Shown here piece by piece: positions 15,192 to 23,020 of a stretch of 58,956 nucleotides of DNA. The notes under the pieces are model-generated. The model made no database searches. It worked only from the letters and a program-made list of their open reading frames with translations, and was not told the origin of the DNA. Source of the stretch: a virus; IMG/VR virus record IMGVR_UViG_3300046683_000093, positions 1 through 58,956 of that record, one strand, 5' to 3'. Within the stretch, counting starts at the first letter, position 1; each line of letters opens with the position of its first letter. The position numbers were made by a program, and so were the translations under genes.

Positions 15192-15416
15192 GTGTCTACG
15201 TCTTACAGAGGGCACAATTCTAGTCAGCGGCAACGGCGTAAGATGCTGAACCGCGTACGCAGTCGCCTTGGCGATAAGTTGTTTGCTGACTTCATTGTGG
15301 ACCTTGTTTCGCAACATGGCGCTGGCGGATTTTCTACGATTGACATTCCTTCCCTGGCTGACTTGTGGATAGGGCAACGGTTGAAACGCTTTGCAAAGGC
15401 TCTACGAGGCTCGTAG
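15192..15416 (+). CDS. Unknown basic protein (74 aa)
   Basis: GTG at 15192 with GAGAGG upstream. N-terminus STSYRGHNSSQRQRRKML is strongly basic, the rest helical (LGDKLFADFIVDLVSQHG). Could be nucleic-acid binding. First rightward gene of the accessory stretch, with inverted repeats just after it. Confidence 0.65.
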   Translation: MSTSYRGHNSSQRQRRKMLNRVRSRLGDKLFADFIVDLVSQHGAGGFSTIDIPSLADLWIGQRLKRFAKALRGS

Positions 15417-15419
15417 AGC
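15399..15419. repeat. 10-bp inverted repeat over the stop codon
   Basis: GCTCTACGAG and CTCGTAGAGC around one G; includes the TAG stop of the 15192 gene. Confidence 0.6.
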
Positions 15420-15463
15420 GCATGAAGGGCATCGGCTGTAGTTCCCTAGCTTGACAGCCGAAT

Positions 15464-15491
15464 AGCCCCGCTAGCGGGCGCTAGCGGGGCT
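15464..15491 (+). terminator. GC-rich hairpin, likely terminator of the 15192 gene
   Basis: Arms AGCCCCGCTAGCG / CGCTAGCGGGGCT almost touching. Followed by TGTAGGGC, so not a classic T run; probable structural end. Confidence 0.5.
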
Positions 15492-15505
15492 TGTAGGGCA
15501 AACGA

Positions 15506-15533
15506 AAAGGGCGCGGCCTAGGCCGCGCCCTTT
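15506..15533 (-). terminator. Terminator of the 15558 gene
   Basis: AAAGGGCGCGGCC TA GGCCGCGCCCTTT, followed leftward by TCGTTTG, giving a T-rich tail just after the leftward Ala-rich gene. Confidence 0.7.
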
Positions 15534-15557
15534 GGGGCAGTCGAGAGTGTGTGCGGC

Positions 15558-16547
15558 TTACGCCTTAGGCGCGCGCGCTTTCTTCGTCTTCAGTGCAACC
15601 ATCTCGGTCTGCAGCGTCTGCACTGCGGGGACTAAAGAGGTCAACGCAGAGAGCATGGCGTCGAGCTTGCTGCTGTCAGCCAGTGACGCTTGCGCTGCCG
15701 CTGCCTGCGCTGCCGCTGCCTCTGCAGTGGCGTTAGTCGCCTTTGCGATGTTGGCCTCGCGTGTCGCGTCTGCAGCCAGTTTGGCAGCAATCGCCTTGCG
15801 CTCCTCCTCGCTTTGCTCGTGCTTCTGCTCGGCGCGAACTTCTTCGAGCTTTGCAGTGGCAGTGATGGCAGACGTAAACGATTTGGCATCGATGTTCTTC
15901 AGGCCCGGCAGTGCCGCAGTGATCGCCGGACACTTGGCGCACTCCTCTAGCAGTTCCACCGCTTTCTTGACGCGTTGCGCCATCTGCGCCGCAGTCAGCG
16001 GACCGGCGTTCTTGCGGGCCGCAAAGGTGTGCGCTTCTTCCACTGTTGTCGGGACTGGTTCGCTTTTGAGCGCAAAGGCGACCCACGCAAACGTTGCGTT
16101 GTAGGCCGTGGTATATGCCTTTGCGAAAGCGGTTTTCTCGGCATCGGTGCCAGTGGTCATGGCACTGCGTGCAACGGCGAACATGCTGGCCAGCTTGGTC
16201 CGCACAAGCGGATCGGACGCCTTTGCCATATGGCGCGCCACATTGGCGACACTGTTCTTGTCGCCGGGATACTCGGCAACGAGGCGCGCGGAAGCTTCCG
16301 CGACCATGCTGTTCTCCCACGAGCCAGCAATGGCAGCGGTTGCGGTATCGGTCATCAGCTGCTCGCGGTGGGAACCGCTTTTGCCGCTGACTTTCGCCAC
16401 TGCGGTCGACGCGTCTTTTGCGTCTTTGGCCAGCTTGGCATCGATGACGGTTGCGCCGTACGTCGCCTTCATCACGGCGTAGATGGCGTCAACGATAGCG
16501 GCATGGTTCGCGCCTTGGTTAGCAATGGTAGATGCAAGCGTAGTCAT
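15558..16547 (-). CDS. Ala-rich helical protein (329 aa)
   Basis: Starts MTTLASTIANQGANHA; Ala/Thr/Lys-rich throughout with coiled-coil-like segments in the C-terminal third (AEQKHEQSEEERKAIAA; AAAAQAAAAQASL) and a basic end KTKKARAPKA. Two cysteines (ECAKC) near residue 208. No enzyme motif. Could be a nucleoid-like or scaffolding protein. ATG at 16547 follows AGGAGTGAATAGCT. Two palindrome copies 20 bp apart precede it and a strong terminator follows, so it is a self-contained transcription unit. Its composition differs from neighbours, suggesting an independent origin. Confidence 0.8.
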   Translation of the reverse strand: MTTLASTIANQGANHAAIVDAIYAVMKATYGATVIDAKLAKDAKDASTAVAKVSGKSGSHREQLMTDTATAAIAGSWENSMVAEASARLVAEYPGDKNSVANVARHMAKASDPLVRTKLASMFAVARSAMTTGTDAEKTAFAKAYTTAYNATFAWVAFALKSEPVPTTVEEAHTFAARKNAGPLTAAQMAQRVKKAVELLEECAKCPAITAALPGLKNIDAKSFTSAITATAKLEEVRAEQKHEQSEEERKAIAAKLAADATREANIAKATNATAEAAAAQAAAAQASLADSSKLDAMLSALTSLVPAVQTLQTEMVALKTKKARAPKA

Positions 16548-16602
16548 AGCTATTCACTCCTGCGGTGCATGATTGCCCGCACTATGCGTGGCAGTCTCGT
16601 GT

Positions 16603-16614
16603 CACTATCTAGTG
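16603..16614. repeat. Palindrome variant CACTATCTAGTG
   Basis: One change from consensus, 55 nt upstream of the 16547 start, exactly 20 bp from the next copy. Confidence 0.75.
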
Positions 16615-16622
16615 GAAGAAGT

Positions 16623-16634
16623 CACTAGCTAGTG
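16623..16634. repeat. Palindrome CACTAGCTAGTG
   Basis: Exact copy; symmetry extends to GTCACTAGCTAGTGAC. With 16603 it forms a tandem pair two helical turns apart. Confidence 0.95.
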
Positions 16635-16750
16635 ACAGTCAGTTAACCTCTGAGAGACGGCCAAGTGACCACGGGCGGGTTCTGGACTGCCAGTACCCCC
16701 CGGCCGGCATCGGTTAGGTCAGCCTCTCATACAACTTTCAACTTTTTTAC

Positions 16751-16779
16751 TTGACCCCTCACCCAATTAGCCCTTACAA
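16751..16779 (+). promoter_or_regulatory. Candidate sigma70 promoter for a leaderless endonuclease gene
   Basis: TTGACC, 17-bp spacer, TTACAA. The predicted transcription start falls within a few bases of the ATG at 16789, and no Shine-Dalgarno precedes that ATG, so the mRNA may be leaderless. Confidence 0.5.
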
Positions 16780-16788
16780 CCCTAACCC

Positions 16789-17487
16789 ATGAAAACGCCA
16801 TCCGTCTACGCCCTTCATCACCGCCAGACCGGTAAGATTTATATCGGCTCCTCTCGCAATCCCTCTAGTCGCAGGAAGAAGTGGTGGTCACGAATGAATC
16901 GCGACCCACAAAATCTCCCCGAACCATTACGGGAGTTAACCACTAGTCGACAAGATTGGGATTTTAAGATTTTGTGGAGTGACATTAATGCGACGAGTGA
17001 AGATTTAGCCCGTCAGGAAGCCGAGGCCGTCTGGCGGATTCGACAGCGTCGACCGGACCTCCTACTTAATACACTACCTGTCGACCGCCCTGACCTTGCC
17101 GGGTTAACTGCTGGGGACACTACGTTTCCTATACGTGAGTGGTCGCGTATTACCGGGATTAAGCGCACTACTATAGCAGGTAGGTTACAGAGCGGTTGGT
17201 CGAATGAGCAGGCTGTCGGGTTTTTACCACCGCCTGAACGCGATTATCGTAATGGCGCGAGGGGGTTTGCTGTCGACCGCGCGCTGACTAAAGTTATAGA
17301 CGACAACGGGAAACCTATGTTAATTTCTGAAGCGGCTATTATTTTAGGTTGCGCCTACAGAACTTTATCAGCGCGTCTGACTGGTTATCGTAACAGGGAT
17401 GGCAAAACTCAGGTTACCTTAGCCGAGCTAAAACAAGGTACTGAAAAATATCATAAATTAAAAAAAGGTACTCCCCCACCTAAATAA
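16789..17487 (+). CDS. GIY-YIG endonuclease with HTH repeats (232 aa)
   Basis: Residues 6-22 carry the GIY-YIG signature (VYALHHRQTGKIYIGSS); a conserved Glu lies near 79 in QEAEAVW. From about residue 110 there are two DNA-binding-like units: FPIREWSRITGIKRTTI and, near 180, ISEAAIILGCAYRTL. This is the layout of a free-standing homing endonuclease. It has no Shine-Dalgarno. Directly downstream is a protein related only to the C-terminal part. Expected role: site-specific cleavage of related phage DNA to spread itself or exclude rivals (family knowledge); target unknown. Confidence 0.88.
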   Translation: MKTPSVYALHHRQTGKIYIGSSRNPSSRRKKWWSRMNRDPQNLPEPLRELTTSRQDWDFKILWSDINATSEDLARQEAEAVWRIRQRRPDLLLNTLPVDRPDLAGLTAGDTTFPIREWSRITGIKRTTIAGRLQSGWSNEQAVGFLPPPERDYRNGARGFAVDRALTKVIDDNGKPMLISEAAIILGCAYRTLSARLTGYRNRDGKTQVTLAELKQGTEKYHKLKKGTPPPK

Positions 17488-17515
17488 GTCTACCATACAA
17501 AAAAGGAGGTCGACC

Positions 17516-17935
17516 ATGAGTTTAACCCGTCTTTCCAACGCTCTCACCGGCACTGCACCAACACCTGATAAACTACCAGTCACCCCAGTCGACCTCCGTG
17601 TCGAGTACCAGGGTGTCAAACTTTCCTTGCGAGCGTGGTCAAAGCATACCGGTATCTCAGAACCTACACTAAGGTACCGTCACAAACGGGGATGGTTACC
17701 AGAGCAGATCCTCGGGTACGCGGCACCACCAGTGCGCGACCGGGCAGTAGAGCAACTCGACAAACACGAAGCTAAAGTGATTATCTACGGCACTGACGGT
17801 ACTGCCATAAGCCGTCGTGAAGCAGCCTTCATACTTAAAGTTCAGCCGCAGTCTTTACGTCGTCGCCTCAGACAATACCGTCAGCAAGGGCGGGTGACTC
17901 TCGTTGAGCTTATGCAGACGGCTCGCCGTCTGTGA
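17516..17935 (+). CDS. Nuclease-free relative of the endonuclease DNA-binding half (139 aa)
   Basis: LSLRAWSKHTGISEPTLR aligns with FPIREWSRITGIKRTTIA of the upstream gene, and SRREAAFILKVQPQSL with the second unit ISEAAIILGCAYRTL; both proteins also share the following Arg-rich end and VTLAEL/VTLVEL. The GIY-YIG domain is missing. ATG at 17516 has a strong AAGGAGGT. It may repress or compete with the endonuclease at the same DNA site, or be a decayed duplicate. Confidence 0.8.
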   Translation: MSLTRLSNALTGTAPTPDKLPVTPVDLRVEYQGVKLSLRAWSKHTGISEPTLRYRHKRGWLPEQILGYAAPPVRDRAVEQLDKHEAKVIIYGTDGTAISRREAAFILKVQPQSLRRRLRQYRQQGRVTLVELMQTARRL

Positions 17936-17958
17936 GTAAGTCTGGGGGTAGTGGGGAT

Positions 17959-17998
17959 AAAAAAAGCCCGTCGAGAGTTCGGGGTTCTCGACGGGGCT
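17959..17998 (-). terminator. Rho-independent terminator of the predicted small RNA
   Basis: Leftward: AGCCCCGTCGAGA, loop, TCTCGACGGGCT (one bulge), then seven T. No leftward protein gene ends here, so its natural partner is the promoter at 18043-18071. Confidence 0.75.
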
Positions 17999-18036
17999 AA
18001 GGACGCTAGTAGACTTGCAGATAGAAAACAACAACC
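17959..18036 (-). ncRNA. Predicted small RNA of about 75-80 nt
   Basis: A minus-strand promoter (TTGACA-17-TATATC) predicts a start near 18036; a canonical terminator with seven T ends at about 17959. The transcript has an unstructured U-rich 5' half (UUGUUGUUUUCUAUCU) and a terminator stem, the plan of a Hfq-type regulatory RNA. It lies between two rightward genes and contains no ORF. Target unknown. Confidence 0.55.
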
Positions 18037-18042
18037 GCCCCT

Positions 18043-18071
18043 GATATATGTGTGATAGAGTCCGCTGTCAA
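18043..18071 (-). promoter_or_regulatory. Minus-strand sigma70-type promoter
   Basis: Perfect -35 TTGACA (18071-18066), 17-bp spacer, -10 TATATC (18048-18043). It points left into the terminator 40-75 nt downstream. Confidence 0.6.
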
Positions 18072-18084
18072 CTAGGAGGATGCC

Positions 18085-18267
18085 GTGCCAGCCAGGACGC
18101 CAGGAGGTAAAAAGACCGCCCTAGCAGACGTCGAGGCGTCGTTGAAAAAGGAGTATGGGTCCAATAAGGGCGCGATATACGGCACCCTTAATAAAATCGG
18201 GTTGATGAAAGGGTCGAAGGCGACGGCTAAAGGTCTACGTCCCGCCAGAAGTGGGCGGGGGAGATAA
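18085..18267 (+). CDS. Small basic protein (60 aa)
   Basis: GTG start at 18085 with AGGAGG 6 nt upstream. Reads PARTPGGKKTALADVEAS then KKEYGSNKGAIYGTLNKIG and a Lys/Arg-rich tail; likely nucleic-acid associated. Similar short Lys/Gly-rich proteins are common in phage structural regions. Function unknown. Confidence 0.7.
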   Translation: MPARTPGGKKTALADVEASLKKEYGSNKGAIYGTLNKIGLMKGSKATAKGLRPARSGRGR

Positions 18268-18271
18268 AGTC

Positions 18272-18478
18272 GTGTGTTTCCCCGCGTCGAGCGTAAAACA
18301 CGGCGTCGGCTGCGACTGCTCGGCCTGCATGGCACGACGGGTCGACATCGAGAACTACACTGCTGATACTAGCGGGCAGTGGGTGTTACGTGAAGTCCAG
18401 GGTTACCGCGATCCATATTGGTTGTCGACAGCGCCGGCTAGGACTGGACAGTATCGAGACAGTGGTGTAAAGGGGTGA
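18272..18478 (+). CDS. Small Cys-containing protein (68 aa)
   Basis: GTG at 18272, 4 nt after the previous stop, with GGGGGAG upstream. Residues CDCSACMARR give a Cys cluster that may bind metal. No match known. Convergent with the terminase gene, 80 nt away. Confidence 0.6.
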   Translation: MCFPASSVKHGVGCDCSACMARRVDIENYTADTSGQWVLREVQGYRDPYWLSTAPARTGQYRDSGVKG

Positions 18479-18558
18479 CGTTCAAGTCGCTGCTAAACCC
18501 GCCGCGACTCGACACGACAAGGTAACGCATTGCGGTGCCCGTCGAGACGAAGCAAGGT

Positions 18559-19971
18559 CTACGTCCACCCAGCAGCCGACACCTGGGCCTCGTTAATAAA
18601 GCGCGGTCTTTGGTGTCGGAGGGCGCGGCTGGTGTAATTACCCTGTACTCCCAAACAGGCATACTGCAGACAGTCAGCAACGTCACTCCACGGGTGTAAC
18701 TTTTCGGGTGAATCCTCAAACTGACCGTCACGGCGTCGACGATACCTATACCTGTTACCTAGAGCGGTTATTAATGTCGGACAATTTTGTTGATGAATCT
18801 GGATGCCCGGTTCACCCATCAGAGTGGACCGAAATAACTTTTCCACTGCCAACAAACGCGGCCCTATCGAGTTTGTGCTGGCTGGGTAGGCCATGAACCC
18901 CTCGGCCTTGAGGGCGTCGAACGCAGTCTCCTCCCCGACTTGACTCCGCTGCGAGCCGGCGGGATCTCCCACTATAAACACTCGACTACCGGAGTAGGGT
19001 TCCGACATCAACAAGGGTTTAAGGTGCTCTTGCACCATCTGAATTAAGCCCATGTCGTCTGTCACCACCTCGTTCATCACTAATAATCGCCCGTAACTGT
19101 CCACCTGACATACCAAGGCGCAGGGTGTACGTCCAAAATCGACAGCGACCATGAGGGGCCGCATACTGTTAAGTACGATTCGATAGTCACGGACGTGAGT
19201 CGGTGCGTGAAACGATCTTCGAAACACAGCCTGACCGGCGTTACTAACACCCCACTCACTCTCGACATGCACCGACACCCAGTCGGTATCTCTGTCACCG
19301 GCCAGAGTGTCATAATACCCCGGTGGTAAGTTGTCTACGTTCTCGGCGTCCGGTCCGACACCGCTGGGTTGGTGAAACAACTTCCAGTTCGGGTCGGGTT
19401 TTAACACCAGTCGTTCGTGGTAGGGGCTATCGGTGTCCCACGGATTGCAGTCGGCCATCAGACCATACCACAACGGCCCGCCCTGTAGCTTGGATGGGTA
19501 TCGACCAAGACGACCTATAACTCCCGCGACCACCTCGATTGGCACTTCCCTTATTTCATTAATCCAGGCACCCGTTAGCTGCATCGACAACAAGCGCCTG
19601 ACGTCTTCCTTGGTGTCCAGAGGTATCATCACCCAGTCGGAGTGTATGCTGGTCCCGTCGGGTAATTGGGTTCTGAATTGGATGGTACTATCGGTGACAT
19701 AAAATCTCATAAGTGGGCCGAGGTAGTTCTGGATATCAGACAGAACTGTCTGACGTAATTGTTGGAGTGTATTTCTAATTAACGCGAACCTCGTGTAGCG
19801 CGTTCCGTTATGTGGCGTTTGGGTAGAAGCACGTCGTAAAAGCTCCATGATCATCCCCATCGACTTCCCACTACCAATAGGGCCGACGAGGACGCGCACC
19901 AGACTACCGTCTTTCATAAACTCTTCGACGGTCTTGGGGGGTCGGTAAACCAGACCTGGGCTGGACTGCAT
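18559..19971 (-). CDS. Terminase large subunit
   Basis: DNA packaging motor of 470 residues. ATPase: Walker A GPIGSGKS (30-37) and Walker B region LTGAWINEIRE with E139 (an N precedes the catalytic Glu instead of the usual D). Nuclease: D278 in VAVDFGRT, D336 in IVGDPAGS and D430/D433 in SDVADCLQY. ATG at 19971 overlaps the stop of the 69-aa gene (TAATG). The gene runs leftward, opposite to portal and capsid genes. Confidence 0.95.
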   Translation of the reverse strand: MQSSPGLVYRPPKTVEEFMKDGSLVRVLVGPIGSGKSMGMIMELLRRASTQTPHNGTRYTRFALIRNTLQQLRQTVLSDIQNYLGPLMRFYVTDSTIQFRTQLPDGTSIHSDWVMIPLDTKEDVRRLLSMQLTGAWINEIREVPIEVVAGVIGRLGRYPSKLQGGPLWYGLMADCNPWDTDSPYHERLVLKPDPNWKLFHQPSGVGPDAENVDNLPPGYYDTLAGDRDTDWVSVHVESEWGVSNAGQAVFRRSFHAPTHVRDYRIVLNSMRPLMVAVDFGRTPCALVCQVDSYGRLLVMNEVVTDDMGLIQMVQEHLKPLLMSEPYSGSRVFIVGDPAGSQRSQVGEETAFDALKAEGFMAYPASTNSIGPRLLAVEKLFRSTLMGEPGIQIHQQNCPTLITALGNRYRYRRRRDGQFEDSPEKLHPWSDVADCLQYACLGVQGNYTSRALRHQRPRFINEAQVSAAGWT

Positions 19972-20180
19972 TACGTCAGCCTGTCGATGCGACGGGCGAT
20001 TTCGTCAGGGCCAAGGGGCTTCCACGCTTCATCGTTAAAAGCGTGAAAGGCGAACGCCGCCTTGGCGTGGTCGAGATCCGGTGCCTGTTTGACGCAACTC
20101 GGCCACAGGAGTTCGACGTCGATACGGCGGCGCTGTTCGTTGTAGTTAAAAAGGTTTAGAAATTTATTTAGAATCGTCAT
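19971..20180 (-). CDS. Small protein between terminase genes (69 aa)
   Basis: Reads MTILNKFLNLFNYNEQRRRID; helical, no domain known. Overlaps the small-subunit candidate by 4 nt and the large subunit by 1 nt, so it is co-translated with the packaging genes and may assist them. Confidence 0.75.
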   Translation of the reverse strand: MTILNKFLNLFNYNEQRRRIDVELLWPSCVKQAPDLDHAKAAFAFHAFNDEAWKPLGPDEIARRIDRLT

Positions 20181-20683
20181 TCGGTGATCTCGGTATAATC
20201 TTCACTAGCTAGTGGAGGTTGGGCGCTGATCTTCACGTTCTCCCCATTCGAGAACACAATCGATAGATTAAACGCCGTCCCTCCTCCACCGGTCGTTCCG
20301 TTAGCCCCGCCTGATACAGGCCCGTCGGTACCCGCAGCCCTGAGTAATTTATGGAAACCGTCTATGGCCTGGGAGATGGGCGTATCGCCCGATTTACATC
20401 TGAGGGCGATGTAAGGGATAAGATCCTCCGCAGCTAATCCAGCTTTAAGTCTTACCCTGTCCGTAACCGAGAGATCCGAGTTGAACGCCGCCTTATATTT
20501 CCTGATCTGATCCCTGACAGCCGGATGGGTGGTCAGATAATCCATCAAAGTAGCCTCGTCGTTGAGGCCGTATCGTTCGGCAATGGTCGAGTATCGGTGG
20601 ATTCCTTGGGCGCAGTCGATGACGAATTTGGTCAGCAGTTCGTCGTCGATATCGGGTTCGTACCCGGCTAGCTCCATTGACAT
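20177..20683 (-). CDS. Terminase small subunit candidate (168 aa)
   Basis: N-terminal helical DNA-binding-like region with HRYSTIAERYGLNDEATLM, then a central oligomerisation-like helix bundle and a Gly/Thr-rich linker (GANGTTGGGG) before the tail. Size, position two genes before the large subunit and these features fit TerS. ATG at 20683 has no clear Shine-Dalgarno; it lies inside the inverted TTGACA/TGTCAA element. A palindrome copy encodes PPLASED near the C-terminus. Confidence 0.75.
   Translation of the reverse strand: MSMELAGYEPDIDDELLTKFVIDCAQGIHRYSTIAERYGLNDEATLMDYLTTHPAVRDQIRKYKAAFNSDLSVTDRVRLKAGLAAEDLIPYIALRCKSGDTPISQAIDGFHKLLRAAGTDGPVSGGANGTTGGGGTAFNLSIVFSNGENVKISAQPPLASEDYTEITE
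20203..20214. repeat. Palindrome CACTAGCTAGTG
   Basis: Exact copy in the TerS tail (Leu-Ala-Ser) and 22 nt upstream of the 20180 start. Confidence 0.95.
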
Positions 20684-20705
20684 TTGTCAAGCCCGAGATG
20701 ATAAA
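20677..20705 (+). promoter_or_regulatory. Late promoter for the structural operon
   Basis: TTGACA (20677-20682), 17-bp spacer, GATAAA (20700-20705). The -35 is half of the inverted pair TTGACA-TT-TGTCAA that also contains the leftward TerS start codon. Portal starts 29 nt later with AGGAGG. This 51-bp divergence is the only gap at the head of a 30-kb operon. Confidence 0.6.
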
Positions 20706-20734
20706 TTACTACAGCTTCTACGTTAGGAGGTAGC

Positions 20735-23020
20735 TTGCCGCAAGCTCTGCCAGGAGTTAGCTCCTCGACTCCCTCTATCGGTGGCTATGGGGGTCAGGGC
20801 GTCGGCAGTTCCGGTAGCTTGCTGCGTGTCGTCAGCCCGGCGCAGCTCGACGAGCAGGACGCCAACGAGTTGGCGCTGTGGTCGCAGGCCAACAAGCCCA
20901 GTTTACCGCCGGATCTGAGCAAATACGTTCGCAACCGTTGGGAGATGTTTCGAAACCATCGAAACACCGGGACTAATTCCCTCAACGAGCGCCTGCTTCG
21001 TGCCCAGCGCATGTTCGAAGGCAAGTACGACCCCTCCAAGATAGCCGAGATCAGGCGGTTTGGCGGGAGTGAAGTCTATTCACGACTCGTCGCGGTCAAG
21101 TGCCGGGGTGCCAACTCCCTCTTAAGAGACGTTTATCTGGGTGCCCAGAAGCCGTGGGTGATCGACGCCCAGCCTGACCCGCCGATACCCGAGGAAATTA
21201 CCATGTCGGTGATGCGCCTCGTCCAGCAGGAGACGCAGGCGGCTCAAGCGCAGGGGCAACCGCCCGATCCCGAGGCGGAACACCAGCGGTTGTTCGACCT
21301 GATGTACCAAGCGCAGCAGGCGGCGCGGCGTCAGGCGATGCGACAGGCCGAGGAAGCGTCCAACCGGGTCGAGGACACTCTCCGTAACGGTCACTTTTAC
21401 GACGCGTTGGCTGAGTTTCTGGCGGATTTACCGCAATTTCCCTTTGCGTGCATAAAAGGGCCGGTGGTCAAGATGGTTCCGCGCCTGACGTGGAACCAGG
21501 GTAAGCCCTCGATCCAGCAATTACCGCAGATGTTCTGGGAACGGGTCGACCCGTTCAACATTTACTGGACCCCTGGTGCTGCTCGCTTCGACCAGTGTGA
21601 GGTGATCGAGCGAAAACATCTCACCCGCACGGATCTAAACGATCTGATCGACCTTCCCGGCTACGATCAAATAGCCGTGAGGGGTGCGTTGCAAGATTAT
21701 GCCAACGGGTTGCGGGATTGGCTCGACGCACCCGACACCGAGAACGCCATAACGGCGGGCAGAGAAGATCCGAACACTAACCGATCCAATATGATTGACG
21801 CCATCGAGTACCACGGCAACGTCCAAGGGCAGCTTTTGTTGGATCAAGGCGTTTCCAAGGATTTGATACCTGATTTAGACCGTGAGTATAACGTCCAGAC
21901 CTGGGTAGTCGGCCGTCATGTGCTCAAAACACAACTTAACCCCTCTCCACGGCAACGGCATCCATATTTTATTACCAGCTTCGAGAAGGTCGCGGGAACT
22001 GTGGCCGGGCATGGTCTTCCAGATATCCTCGAAGACATGCAGGAGGTCGCGAACGCCGCTTTACGTTCTCTTGTTAACAATCTTGCTATCTCTTCTGGCC
22101 CTCAAGTCGTCATCAACGATGATCGGCTAGCGCCAACCGAGAACTCGGACCAGTTGTACCCCTGGAAACGCTGGCACGTCACCGACGACCCGATGGGGAA
22201 CAACTCTAAGGAGCCGATTTCGTTTTTTCAGCCGCAGTCTAACTCCCAAGAACTGTTAATGGTGTACGACAAGATTAATAATATTGCCGATGATATATCT
22301 GCGATACCGAGATATACAACAGGTGAGAGTTTGTCGGGCGGTGCGGGTAGGACGGCGTCGGGTTTGTCGATGTTGATGAACAACGCCTCGAAAATTCTCC
22401 AAACCGTCGCGTCAAATATCGATATCGACGTGATGGAGCCGTGTCTGACCCAGCTTTACGACATGCTGATGCTAACTGACGATTCCGGTCTGCTGTCGGG
22501 CCAGGAACAGATCGTCGTGAACGGCGTCAACGTCGCGGTGCAAAAAGAAACCGAGCGCCAGAAGCAGATTCAGTTCCTGCAGATCACCGCCAACCCCGTT
22601 GACGCGCAGATTATGGGTGTCGCAGGCCGTGCCAAGGTTCTTCGCGCTGTTGCTTCTAACTTGGGTATGCCCGACGACGTCGTGCCCGACGATCAGACCA
22701 TCCAGCACAAGGAAAAAGAGCAGGAACAGCAGAAACAGGTGCTGATGGCGGCGCAGTTGGGCCAGATGCAGGCGGCGCAAGGGGGCGGTGGTGGACCGGG
22801 CGGCCCACTAGCTAGTGGGAAGATGCCCCCAATAGGCCCACAGCCCTCGGCGGCCGACGGGGGTGGGCCACCTACTAATCCTCAAGGTGCCCCTGCAAGC
22901 CCTCCTGGGGGCGCTGGAGAGCAGGGACCGATACCGGGGGCACGGATGGCACCCGACGGCAAGCACTACGTCCCTGACCACCAGAGGCCGGGGAAATACC
23001 TTCAGGTGGTACCTCGGTAG
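20735..23020 (+). CDS. Portal protein (761 aa)
   Basis: TTG start at 20735 with AGGAGG 5 nt upstream. Core features of podovirus portals: an acidic dodecamer-forming body, YFITSFEKVAGTVAGHGLPD near residue 410-430 and LEDMQEVANAALRSL just after. The C-terminal 100 residues are Gln-rich, then Gly/Pro-rich, probably disordered. A palindrome copy near the end reads GGPLASGK. It begins the late operon. Opposite orientation to the terminase genes is unusual. Confidence 0.93.
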   Translation: MPQALPGVSSSTPSIGGYGGQGVGSSGSLLRVVSPAQLDEQDANELALWSQANKPSLPPDLSKYVRNRWEMFRNHRNTGTNSLNERLLRAQRMFEGKYDPSKIAEIRRFGGSEVYSRLVAVKCRGANSLLRDVYLGAQKPWVIDAQPDPPIPEEITMSVMRLVQQETQAAQAQGQPPDPEAEHQRLFDLMYQAQQAARRQAMRQAEEASNRVEDTLRNGHFYDALAEFLADLPQFPFACIKGPVVKMVPRLTWNQGKPSIQQLPQMFWERVDPFNIYWTPGAARFDQCEVIERKHLTRTDLNDLIDLPGYDQIAVRGALQDYANGLRDWLDAPDTENAITAGREDPNTNRSNMIDAIEYHGNVQGQLLLDQGVSKDLIPDLDREYNVQTWVVGRHVLKTQLNPSPRQRHPYFITSFEKVAGTVAGHGLPDILEDMQEVANAALRSLVNNLAISSGPQVVINDDRLAPTENSDQLYPWKRWHVTDDPMGNNSKEPISFFQPQSNSQELLMVYDKINNIADDISAIPRYTTGESLSGGAGRTASGLSMLMNNASKILQTVASNIDIDVMEPCLTQLYDMLMLTDDSGLLSGQEQIVVNGVNVAVQKETERQKQIQFLQITANPVDAQIMGVAGRAKVLRAVASNLGMPDDVVPDDQTIQHKEKEQEQQKQVLMAAQLGQMQAAQGGGGGPGGPLASGKMPPIGPQPSAADGGGPPTNPQGAPASPPGGAGEQGPIPGARMAPDGKHYVPDHQRPGKYLQVVPR
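22806..22817. repeat. Palindrome CACTAGCTAGTG
   Basis: Exact copy inside portal, Leu-Ala-Ser frame, about 200 nt before the next start. Confidence 0.95.
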
